NCBI GenBank assembly: GCA_030597345.1
Contig: JAUVSA010000014.1
Location: forward strand, 1 to 17,796
Direction: 5' to 3'
Source of the DNA: Bacillota bacterium
Lineage (GTDB): Bacteria > Armatimonadota > Hebobacteria > Hebobacterales > Hebobacteraceae
Length of the DNA stretch: 17,796 nucleotides
Positions 8,403 to 15,303 of this stretch are shown one piece after another (positions within the stretch are counted from its first letter, which is position 1; the number at the start of each line of letters is the position of its first letter). The position numbers and the translations under genes were made by a program. The notes beneath the pieces were generated by a model. The model was not told the DNA's origin. It searched no databases and was given only the letters and a program-made list of their open reading frames with translations.

Positions 8403-9944
8403 TTACGCCGTTCTCTCGACGATCCGCGCGACCCGCGCGAAGTGGCGTTTCAGTGAACGATAAAGCCCGCGATATGTCGGATAGTATTTGTTGTAGACAG
8501 CGGTGACTTTGCGATTCGGCCTACTGGGGTCCTTCGTCCGCACGGTCGCGGCGCACGCCGCAGGAACGTCCGGCCACAGGCCGCCAGCGACTCCGCCCAG
8601 CAGCGCGGCGCCGAAGGCGGCCCCTTCGTCTATCTCCATGGCGAGGAGTGGGGTCCTGAAAACGTCGCTCTGCATCTGACGCCAGAAGGGACTGCGCGAC
8701 CCGCCCCCGGTGTTGCGCACTTCCTCAATCGGCAGATCCATCTCACGGAAGATCTCAAGGGAATCTCGCATCCCGTAGCAGACGCCCTCCATGATCGCAC
8801 GGGCCATGTGCGCCTTCGTGTGACGCAGCCCCAGTCCCATGAAGACGCCGCGGGCGTTAGGATCGGCATGCGGCGTGCGCTCGCCGGTGAGGTACGGGAG
8901 GAAGAGCAATCCCTCCGACCCTATCGGGGTCGCGGCCGCCATCTGAGTGATGAGGTCGTAGGGGTCGAGGCCCTGGCGCTCAGCCCCCGCCTGCTCCTCC
9001 GCGCACAGCTCGTCCCGGAACCAGCGCAGCGATCCTCCGGCCATCTGCATGACCCCCATCGCGTGCCACTGCCCCGGCACCGCGTGGCAGAAGGTATGCA
9101 CCCGGAGCTTCGGGTCCACCTTCGGCTGCAACATCGGCGCGAAGACGGTGCCGGAGGTGCCCACCGACACCTGGATGATCCCCTCCTGGATCACGCCATT
9201 GCCCACCGCGCTGCAGGCGTTGTCGCCACCACCGCCGGCCACCGGCAGCGCAACCCGCAGCCCGGTCTCCCGCGCCGCGGTGTCGCATATCTCGGCCGAG
9301 GCCACTGGCGATTCGTGCACCGTCGGCAGCATATCGGTGGTGAGACCGAGGCCTGTCACCATCACCTCCGACCACCGGCGTTTGGCTACGTTCAGCAAGG
9401 AAGTCCCAGCGGCGTCGGACACCTCGGTCGCGTACTCCCCGGTCAGGCGGTAGCGCACGTAGTCCTTGGGCAGCAGTATCATGCGCAGGCGCTCGTAGAC
9501 CTGCGGCTCGTTGTCCCTGAGCCACACTATCTTTGGGGCCTGGAAGCCAGTGAGAACGGGATTCAGCGTTTCCTCGATCACCTTGTCGAAGCCCACGGTG
9601 TCGTGGATCCAATCGCACTGCGCCGCGGTCCGCTGGTCGCACCAGAGCAGTGCCTCCCGCAGTACTTTTCCATCCTTGTCCAGAAACACCGATCCGTGCT
9701 GCTGTCCGGAGAGGCCCAGGCCGCGGACCTGCTCCGGCTTTGCGCCCGAGGCGCTGAGAACATCCCTGATGGCCGATACGGTGGCGCGCCACCAGTCGGC
9801 CGGGTCCTGCTCGGCCCACCCGGGGCGCGGGGTGTGGAGGGGGTACTCGTGAGTTGCCGTGGCTGCCACTCGGCCCGACGGATCCGCCAGGACCGCCTTT
9901 GTTCCGGTGGTGCCCACATCGATTCCCAACAGGTACTCAGGCAT
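8403..9944 (-). CDS. xylB: Xylulokinase (FGGY carbohydrate kinase)
   Basis: A 513-residue cytoplasmic sugar kinase, predicted to phosphorylate D-xylulose with ATP to xylulose 5-phosphate, feeding the pentose phosphate pathway. Visible features are the N-terminal phosphate-1 motif GIDVGTTGTKAVL, SGQQHGSVFLD, LWCDQRT, the probable catalytic base Asp241 in GGGGDNAC, VGTSGTVFA, YLTGERTPH, and the C-terminal adenosine motif RNTGGGSRSPFW followed by EGAAFGAAL. Length and motif set fit XylB better than glycerol kinase or rhamnulokinase. ATG at 9944 is chosen because GGGAGGTGAC sits directly upstream; an in-frame ATG at 9998 adds 18 non-conserved residues and has no ribosome site. No xylose isomerase gene is in the window, so another ketopentose or polyol route is possible. 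Confidence 0.93.
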   Translation of the reverse strand: MPEYLLGIDVGTTGTKAVLADPSGRVAATATHEYPLHTPRPGWAEQDPADWWRATVSAIRDVLSASGAKPEQVRGLGLSGQQHGSVFLDKDGKVLREALLWCDQRTAAQCDWIHDTVGFDKVIEETLNPVLTGFQAPKIVWLRDNEPQVYERLRMILLPKDYVRYRLTGEYATEVSDAAGTSLLNVAKRRWSEVMVTGLGLTTDMLPTVHESPVASAEICDTAARETGLRVALPVAGGGGDNACSAVGNGVIQEGIIQVSVGTSGTVFAPMLQPKVDPKLRVHTFCHAVPGQWHAMGVMQMAGGSLRWFRDELCAEEQAGAERQGLDPYDLITQMAAATPIGSEGLLFLPYLTGERTPHADPNARGVFMGLGLRHTKAHMARAIMEGVCYGMRDSLEIFREMDLPIEEVRNTGGGSRSPFWRQMQSDVFRTPLLAMEIDEGAAFGAALLGGVAGGLWPDVPAACAATVRTKDPSRPNRKVTAVYNKYYPTYRGLYRSLKRHFARVARIVERTA

Positions 9945-10104
9945 CGTCACCTCCCGTCCGACTCGATAGCGCCCCGAGGCCTTTTTCCCTTCCGGCATTG
10001 CAGACCGAACCCCTGCCCTTCCGCGCAGTACGCCTCAACAGACTCGTCCTAGCAAAGGGGCGCTCACATGGGTTCCCGGGAGCGGGCAGCGCGCACCCTG
10101 GCGG

Positions 10105-10182
10105 CCACGGGCTGACCCTGACACGGGCCGTGGGACAGAATCGCAATCGCGCCAGAGGAACGTCTGCCGGGCGCCTGGCGCG
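10105..10182 (-). terminator. Hairpin pair after the thi-DUF1573 operon, possible terminator
   Basis: Four bases past the DUF1573 stop codon lies a perfect 8-bp repeat CGCGCCAG...CTGGCGCG (10148-10155 and 10175-10182). A second stem, CCACGG/CCGTGG (10105-10110 and 10128-10133), follows. Neither has a T-run on the minus strand, so this may be a transcript-stabilising hairpin or a factor-dependent stop rather than a classical terminator. The rest of the 242-bp gap before xylB shows no convincing promoter. Confidence 0.35.
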
Positions 10183-10186
10183 CGAG

Positions 10187-11032
10187 CTATGCCGGGCCTG
10201 TCGGCCGCGCCGGCTCAGCACCGTCCGTCACTTTGCCGTAGACGGAGATGGTCAGCTCCGGCGTGTGCGGCAGGTCGGTCCGGAGGATCACCTTCGCGCT
10301 GACCCGCCCAGGCTCTGTCACCGGCCCGAAGCGGATGCCAAGACGATAACGGCACGGTTCTCCAGGCAGCTTGACCGGCTTCAGGACCGTCAGTGCCTGA
10401 TGAGTCTTGCGGACCTCCAGAATGCTGAAGCTGGGGACCTCAACCGCAGTCAACTCTACCCATCGCTCCAGCGTCTCCCCTACCTTCAACCTCCCGATGT
10501 AGACTCCCCGCGGCGTCACATCAACTTCCACTCTTACATCGCCGGTCACGGTTAGGTCAACGCGCGGGTTAACCGGGTCGTTTGAGTCCACATAGACATG
10601 TTTTGTGAACCGCCCGCGCCTCGACCCGGACCGGAAAGTGACGTCGATCTCGCCGACGTCGCCAGGCGGGATTTCGTCTTTCCCGGCCACCGCGGGCGTG
10701 CACCCACATGTGCTTCGAACCTTCCCTATTACCAGCATGGCGGTACCGGTATTGCGAAATACGAAGCTGTGGGAGATATCTCCATACTGGTAGACGCTGC
10801 CGAAGTCGTGCGCCAGTTCGTCGAACTCAATGCGCGGCGCCCCGCCCGGCTGCTCATCCGGAGCATCCTTCGCCTCCTCGTCTGCCGCGACCGAGAGGGC
10901 CGCGTCGCCGGCAGAGGAACGGCGTTCCCGGGAGGGCTCGCCAGCATTGCCCTGAGCGGCGACATGTCCCATGACTAGAAGCAGGGACCCAAAGACTACA
11001 TTCCAGTGAAGGATTCGCACAGCTATGCGCAC
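10187..11032 (-). CDS. Secreted DUF1573 domain protein
   Basis: A 281-residue exported protein. An N-terminal signal-peptide-like segment (about 1-26, hydrophobic core VVFGSLLLVMGHVAA) precedes a low-complexity acidic linker (about 30-65). The DUF1573 beta-sandwich follows at about 68-165, with the signatures HDFGSVYQYGDISHSFVFRN, STCGCT, IPPGDVGEIDVTF and VDSNDP. A second beta-rich domain of similar composition runs to the C-terminus. DUF1573 resembles Ig/ASH-like folds; its function is unknown. GTG at 11032 is supported by AGGAGG five bases upstream. It sits 17 bp after thiL and is probably co-transcribed with the thiamine genes, though no functional link is evident. Confidence 0.88.
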   Translation of the reverse strand: MRIAVRILHWNVVFGSLLLVMGHVAAQGNAGEPSRERRSSAGDAALSVAADEEAKDAPDEQPGGAPRIEFDELAHDFGSVYQYGDISHSFVFRNTGTAMLVIGKVRSTCGCTPAVAGKDEIPPGDVGEIDVTFRSGSRRGRFTKHVYVDSNDPVNPRVDLTVTGDVRVEVDVTPRGVYIGRLKVGETLERWVELTAVEVPSFSILEVRKTHQALTVLKPVKLPGEPCRYRLGIRFGPVTEPGRVSAKVILRTDLPHTPELTISVYGKVTDGAEPARPTGPA

Positions 11033-11049
11033 AGTGCCCTCCTAATTCC

Positions 11050-12126
11050 TCATCCCTCAGCGCTGCTTTCCGAGCGGGCGGCCCGCTGAGAGTGGGAGGA
11101 GTTGCCGAAATGATCGAACCCAGTGGCGAAGGGACGACTCTCGCCAGCGGCATCGACGAGGACGGCCCCTTCTCCGGCGAAGGCCTCCCCGATTACAGTG
11201 ACCGAGGTGCCGGTTTCAGACGCTACCGCGGACGCTATCTCGTTCACGGCCTGTCTTGGGCAGGTGAAAAGAAGCTCGTAATCTTCCCCGCCAGCGGTCG
11301 CCAAAGCAAGGGCGTCGAGCCCAAGCCTTGCTGCCACCGCGGCGCACGAAGGATCAATCGGTACGCGGTCGGCGTCGACGCGGACCCCCGCGCCGCTCGC
11401 TGCGCCCAAACGAGGCAGGTCATCGGTGAGGCCGTCGCTCAGATCCATCATTGCATTGGCGAGGCCGGTACGTGCGATCGCTCGACCTTCGGCGAGCCGC
11501 GGCCGCGGCTCGCGATGCGCGCTCAGCACCTCGTCCAGCTCCGGCATTTCTTCGCGCGGCAGGCCGCGCTGCAGGGCCGCCAGTCCCGCGGCGGAGGCTC
11601 CGAGGGAGCTGGTGACACAGACTGCGTCACCAGCCCGCACTCCCCGCCGCAGCAGCATCGTTTCTTTCTCCACCCAGCCCGTTAGGGCTACATCAACAAC
11701 GATAGGGCCGTGCGACCCGACCAAGTCTCCGCCCACCAGCGCAACGCCGTATTCTGAAGCCGCCGCGACTAGGCCCTCCGCAATCTCCTCGACCACCTGC
11801 CCGGAGAGCGTCCCCGGTGCGGCGAAGGAGGCGACTGCGAAGGCCGGCTCCCCTCCCATCGCGGCGATGTCGCTCACATTCTGGACCATGGCCTTCCAAC
11901 CGATCTGCTCGGCGGAAGCCCAGTCACGTCGGAAGTGAATGCCCTCCACCATCATATCGCAGGTGAGCAAAAGGAGACGGTTCTCCGCCACACTGACCAC
12001 GGCCGCGTCGTCTCCGGATCCAACGAGCACCCCTTTCCCCGAGGCGGCCGAGGCCAGCTCGCGGAAGCGCGCGACCACTCGGTTCTCGCCGATCTCTCTT
12101 ATTGGCACGTCGCGCTCTAGCTTCAT
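11050..12126 (-). CDS. thiL: Thiamine-monophosphate kinase
   Basis: This enzyme phosphorylates thiamine monophosphate with ATP to thiamine diphosphate, the final step of the pathway. The 358-residue protein has the PurM/ThiL-fold motifs in order: [51 protein letters not shown] and GGEDYELLF, which carry the metal-binding aspartates. ATG at 12126 overlaps the thiC TGA as ATGA, which fixes the start; a longer in-frame opening from 12189 would add 21 residues that overlap the end of thiC and match no family segment. It is the fourth gene of the gmhA-like/thiE/thiC/thiL/DUF1573 cluster. Confidence 0.95.
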   Translation of the reverse strand: MKLERDVPIREIGENRVVARFRELASAASGKGVLVGSGDDAAVVSVAENRLLLLTCDMMVEGIHFRRDWASAEQIGWKAMVQNVSDIAAMGGEPAFAVASFAAPGTLSGQVVEEIAEGLVAAASEYGVALVGGDLVGSHGPIVVDVALTGWVEKETMLLRRGVRAGDAVCVTSSLGASAAGLAALQRGLPREEMPELDEVLSAHREPRPRLAEGRAIARTGLANAMMDLSDGLTDDLPRLGAASGAGVRVDADRVPIDPSCAAVAARLGLDALALATAGGEDYELLFTCPRQAVNEIASAVASETGTSVTVIGEAFAGEGAVLVDAAGESRPFATGFDHFGNSSHSQRAARSESSAEG

Positions 12127-13409
12127 CTGCGATCTGCGGCCGGTGTTCCAAGCAGGGAGAACACACAGTAGGGCCCGCACATCGAACATGCCCGGTCACC
12201 CTCACCGCCAGGATGGTGGCGGGAGCGCGCCCGCTCCGGGTCGATAGACAAGCGAAACTGCTGATCCCAGTCCAAGGCGGCGCGCGCACGCGCCATTTTA
12301 TCGTCCCACTCTCGGCCTCGAGCGCCGAGGCGGACGACATCGGCGGCGTGAGCGGCGATTCGGGCGGCGGCAACCCCCTCTCGCACATCCTCGGCGCTCG
12401 GCAGGCCAAGGTGCTCGGCCGGCGTCACATAGCAGAGGAAGTCGGCCCCGGCCATTCCCGCGACCGCGCCGCCGATGGCCCCGCTGATGTGATCGTAGCC
12501 GGGAGCGACATCGGTGACAATCGGCCCCAGCACGTAGAAGGGAGCACCATGGCAGAGCCGCTTCTGCAAGATAACATTGGGGGCAACCTGGTCCAACGGA
12601 AGGTGGCCCGGGCCCTCGACCATTGCCTGCACCCCTGCGCTCCGCGCGCGCAGAACCAGCTCGCCCAGTATGGCGGTCTCTTCGAGCTGGGCCCGGTCGG
12701 ATCCGTCTGCCAGACACCCGGGTCGCAGCCCATCCCCCAGGCTCAGCGTGACATCGTGCTCCCGGCAAATGCTGAGCAGCTCGTCGAACCGTTCGTAGAG
12801 GGGGTTCTCGCGGTCGTTCGCCCGCATCCAGCAAATCGTGAAGGCGCCTCCGCGACTGACCACACCAGTGAGCCTGGTCCCGTTCGTTGCCAGCTTCGCG
12901 GTCTCCCTGGTGACGCCGCAGTGAACTGTGATGAAGTCCACGCCGTCGGCAGCGTGCTTGCGGACGACCGCGAATCAGTCTTCCTCGGACATCGCCGCGA
13001 TGTCCCCGTCGCGCGCGGCGGCTTCGATGGCGGCCTGGTAGATAGGTACGGTCCCCAGCGAGACCGGGGAGTGCGCGAGCGCGCGACGGCGGATATCGTC
13101 CAAGTCGCCGGCCGTGCTGAGGTCCATCACGCTATCTGCACCGGCTTCACCCGCAGACTTCCGTCGCGAGATTTCCTCGTTGGGATTCGGGTCGGCCACT
13201 GATGTGCCGACGTTGGCGTTGACCTTGATCCGCAGTCCGCTCCCGATGGCGACGGCCCGTAGTGACTTGTGGTTGTGGTTGGCCGGGAGCACGATCGTCC
13301 CGGCCGCGAGTCCCGCGCGGACCAGTTCCGGCTCGACCCCGTCGAGGTCGGCCGCGCGTTGCATCTCAGGCGATACTTCCCCGCCTCGGGCTATCTCAAG
13401 CTGTGTCAT
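12123..13409 (-). pseudogene. thiC: Phosphomethylpyrimidine synthase, interrupted by in-frame TGA
   Basis: ThiC is the radical-SAM enzyme that converts aminoimidazole ribotide to HMP phosphate. The reading frame spans 428 codons, the size of the short ThiC form. ThiC sequence continues in the same frame on both sides of a TGA at 12975-12977 (codon 145), with no frameshift. Motifs upstream are LPANHNH, KVNANVGTS and MDLSTAGD. Downstream are [45 protein letters not shown] and the C-terminal cluster-binding CSMCGPYC (CX2CX3C). The TGA stands between EED and FAVV, a helix position usually filled by Leu, Met or Ile. ATG at 13409 has AGGAG upstream and overlaps thiE by 14 bp. Choices are a recent nonsense mutation, a sequencing or assembly error, or readthrough. 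Everything else looks intact, so loss would be very recent. Confidence 0.85.
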
Positions 13410-14067
13410 AGGACTGCTCCTGCTCGGCACTGCAGCTCCGGGCCTTGCGGATAAGGCGCCCCAGGTTGGAGGTGGCCTCGACCATGTCCCCTGCCTCGGA
13501 AACGGCCGAGATCACGGCGACCCCGTGGGCCCCTGCCCGGATGACTGCATCCACATTGTCGCTGTTAATGCCTCCGATGGCAAGCACAGGCAGTGCGGTT
13601 GCGCGCCTGATGTCGCCAATCGGCCCGATACCGATCGCCTCCCCCGCGTCGGACTTCGAACTCGTCTCGAAAACTGACCCCACACTTACGTACGTGGCCC
13701 CTGCCGCCTCCGCTGCACGCGCCTCCTCCGCGTTGGCGACCGAAGCCCCGATCACCGCTCCCGGACCCAGCATCCGTCGCGCCGCCGCAACCGGAAGGTC
13801 GTCCGCTCCCAGATGAACCCCATCCGCCTCGGCCGCAAGCGCAATGTCCACGCGGTCGTTCACCACGAACCCGGCCCCACGCTTCCGTGCCATCCGCCGC
13901 ATCTCTCGCGCCAGCGCCCACAGCTCGCGGTCCGTGACGTTCTTCTCCCGGAGCTGAATCATGCTGGCACCCCCCTCCAGCGCCGCCCGAGCCACCTCCA
14001 GGTGGCCGCGCCGCAGCCGCTCAACCCGGTGGGTGATGACGCATAGAGCCAGGTCCACCCCGATCAC
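13396..14067 (-). CDS. thiE: Thiamine-phosphate synthase
   Basis: ThiE joins HMP diphosphate and the thiazole phosphate carboxylate to give thiamine monophosphate. The 223-residue TIM barrel shows MIQLREKN (pyrophosphate/pyrimidine site), NDRVDIALAAEADGVHLG, GASVAN, YVSVGSVFETSSKSDAG and LPVLAIGGINSDNVDAVIRAG. It starts at GTG 14067, three bases after the upstream isomerase gene; a GTG three codons later (14058) has better-placed AGGGGG and may be the true start. Its last 14 bp overlap thiC, which implies coupled translation. No thiD, thiG or thiS is present here. Confidence 0.94.
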   Translation of the reverse strand: MIGVDLALCVITHRVERLRRGHLEVARAALEGGASMIQLREKNVTDRELWALAREMRRMARKRGAGFVVNDRVDIALAAEADGVHLGADDLPVAAARRMLGPGAVIGASVANAEEARAAEAAGATYVSVGSVFETSSKSDAGEAIGIGPIGDIRRATALPVLAIGGINSDNVDAVIRAGAHGVAVISAVSEAGDMVEATSNLGRLIRKARSCSAEQEQSYDTA

Positions 14068-14070
14068 CCC

Positions 14071-14637
14071 CTAGCCGCCGCCCGGCCCTTCCGCGCGAGC
14101 CTTCAACTCCAGGTAGACGGCATGAGCGATCGCCAGATGCGCGTCCTCGATCTGCTGCATGCTGTCTGTCGGCACCACCACGCACACATCCGCCAGCCGC
14201 TGCATCTCTCCCCCATCCCCTCCTGTCAGCCCGACGACCGCCGCCCCTGCCTCGCGCGTGACCGCCATCGCGCGCAGCACGTTCTCCGACCTACCGCTGC
14301 CGCTGAAGGCCAGGAGAACGTCCCGGGGCCCCACCAGATTCCGCAGGGGCTCAGCGAAAACGTGGTCGTATCCCACATCGTTTGCATACGCAGTCAGCAT
14401 CGGCACACTGTCCACCAGCGAGATCGCCCGAAACCGCCGCTCCGCGGGTGGCACGTCGATACCCTTCGCCAGGTCCTCCACGAAATGCGAGGCCGTTGCG
14501 CTGCTCCCCCCGTTGCCGCAGGCGAAGACCTGGGCGTCAGCGCAGTAGGCCTGCCAGAGGCAGTCCACTACGTCGTGGAGAGCCTTGCGGGGCACCGCGC
14601 GGATCAGCCCGGCAACTTGTTCCAGGTAGTCATCCAT
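14071..14637 (-). CDS. gmhA: SIS-domain phosphoheptose isomerase-like protein
   Basis: A 188-residue single-domain SIS protein, closest by eye to GmhA (sedoheptulose 7-phosphate to heptose 7-phosphate, for ADP-heptose synthesis). Motifs are ACGNGGSSATASHFVEDL (substrate phosphate loop), ISLVDSVPMLTAYANDVGYDHVF, AFSGSGRSENVL, GLTGGDGG and the C-terminal helix DSMQQIEDAHLAIAHAV, where His is the likely catalytic base. DiaA-type replication regulators share this fold and cannot be excluded, because no other heptose genes are nearby. It is the first gene after the promoter at 14738-14767, with a leader of about 93 nt and no clear ribosome site before ATG 14637. It lies three bases ahead of thiE, so it is operonic with thiamine genes for no evident reason. 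Confidence 0.85.
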   Translation of the reverse strand: MDDYLEQVAGLIRAVPRKALHDVVDCLWQAYCADAQVFACGNGGSSATASHFVEDLAKGIDVPPAERRFRAISLVDSVPMLTAYANDVGYDHVFAEPLRNLVGPRDVLLAFSGSGRSENVLRAMAVTREAGAAVVGLTGGDGGEMQRLADVCVVVPTDSMQQIEDAHLAIAHAVYLELKARAEGPGGG

Positions 14638-14737
14638 AGCAGGAGAGCTAGCGGCCTCCGGGCGATTTGGACTGCAGTTGCGGGGATGGCGAGAGGCGTG
14701 GCTTGGGGGTCCCGGCGGCTCCCTTCACTCAGTTGCC

Positions 14738-14767
14738 AGTATAGCCAGCGGCATTCCCGCGTGTCAA
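14738..14767 (-). promoter_or_regulatory. Near-consensus sigma70-type promoter for gmhA-thi operon
   Basis: On the minus strand a perfect -35 TTGACA (14762-14767), an 18-bp spacer and -10 TATACT (14738-14743, five of six) point toward the isomerase-thiamine operon. The start would be near 14731. I find no THI-box (TPP riboswitch) consensus between it and the first gene. Together with the next promoter it accounts for most of the 393-bp divergent gap. Confidence 0.75.
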
Positions 14768-14825
14768 GGAGCGGACTCGCTGCGCGGGCGTGTCGTGGGC
14801 CGCCCGGGGACGCCTCTGGTGATCC

Positions 14826-14854
14826 TTGTGAGAGTGTGGACTTTGTGGTATACT
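14826..14854 (+). promoter_or_regulatory. Extended -10 sigma70-type promoter for the Hfq-like gene
   Basis: A -35 TTGTGA (14826-14831, four of six), a 17-bp spacer and -10 TATACT (14849-14854) preceded by TGG give an extended -10 element. The start near 14861 leaves a leader of about 170 nt. It is divergent from the thi-operon promoter, with 58 bp between the two -35 boxes. Confidence 0.7.
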
Positions 14855-14955
14855 GCACGACACGATTTGAGGCGAGGATGGGAAGGGCCAGCAGCGCGCT
14901 GTTGATGGCCGACAGAGTCCGATCTGCGTCGCCCCGGGCGAGGTATGCTGGAAGC

Positions 14956-14999
14956 AGCTCGCATCGCTGCCTCATTTATCTATCAGCCTGAGGCGAGCT
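14956..14999 (+). promoter_or_regulatory. Two-part hairpin in the Hfq-like gene leader
   Basis: AGCTC (14956-14960) pairs with GAGCT (14995-14999), and GCCTCA (14969-14974) pairs with TGAGGC (14989-14994). These are continuous on the 3' side and separated by an 8-nt bulge on the 5' side. The stem ends 31 nt before the start codon and could affect ribosome loading. Function is inferred only from pairing. Confidence 0.35.
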
Positions 15000-15030
15000 A
15001 GCCAAGAGCTGACTGGGGGCGCAGGCCATC

Positions 15031-15291
15031 ATGAAAGAGCCGCCGGCTCCGCCCACGCTTATCTACGATCACTCCACCCACCCGGAGGAGCAACTCTGGG
15101 ACAGGCTGCACGAGCGCTCACAGCTGAGCGCTGAGCTGCGGGTTATCGTGCACCTGAAGTCCGGGACCACCGTCATCGGCCAGCTGCGGTACTACGACAA
15201 CTTCCATCTCACTGTGGGCACAGAGGGACAGCTGCGCGATGTCCTCTACCAGGATGTGGCCCACATCCTGCAGGCCTCAGAGGGTTCCTGA
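15031..15291 (+). CDS. Small LSm/Hfq-like RNA-binding protein
   Basis: An 86-residue protein with a proline-rich N-terminus (1-20), a helix (about 19-31) and an Sm-like five-strand region (about 34-82). The pattern VIVHLKSGTTVIGQL...YYDNFHLTV matches the Hfq Sm1 motif, with Gly45, Asp56 and Phe58 at the positions of E. coli Gly29, Asp40 and Phe42. LYQDVAHIL aligns with the Sm2 YKHAIS segment: Tyr73 is kept, but Lys and His become Gln74 and Asp75. Hfq forms a hexameric ring that helps sRNA-mRNA pairing; this protein would be a divergent member with altered proximal-face chemistry. ATG at 15031 has only a weak G-rich site upstream (GGGGG, 11 nt away). It has its own promoter and converges with lysS, 12 bp away. 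The fold call is moderately secure; sRNA chaperone function is inference. Confidence 0.72.
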   Translation: MKEPPAPPTLIYDHSTHPEEQLWDRLHERSQLSAELRVIVHLKSGTTVIGQLRYYDNFHLTVGTEGQLRDVLYQDVAHILQASEGS

Positions 15292-15295
15292 GGTC
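15273..15295. terminator. Hairpin between convergent Hfq-like gene and lysS
   Basis: GGCCTCAG (15273-15280) pairs with CTGAGGTC (15288-15295; one G-T pair) across the stop codon of the Hfq-like gene, in the 12-bp convergent junction with lysS. No T-run follows on either strand, so it is only a possible bidirectional stop or 3'-end hairpin. Confidence 0.25.
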
Positions 15296-15303
15296 CAGCC
15301 GAC

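Noticed and set aside
9945..9998. Upstream ATG start for xylB at 9998
   Set aside because: It adds 18 unconserved residues and has no ribosome site, whereas ATG 9944 has a near-perfect GGAGGT.
8808..10052. 414-codon plus-strand frame over xylB
   Set aside because: Antisense shadow of a well-conserved kinase; composition is Arg/His/Gly-rich with no motif.
12975..12977. Selenocysteine at the thiC TGA
   Set aside because: The site is a helix position normally filled by a hydrophobic residue, and no clear SECIS-like hairpin follows.
14638..15030. Small open frames in the divergent gap, including 14604-14975 (-)
   Set aside because: They overlap the two strong promoters and show no ribosome site or protein-like composition.
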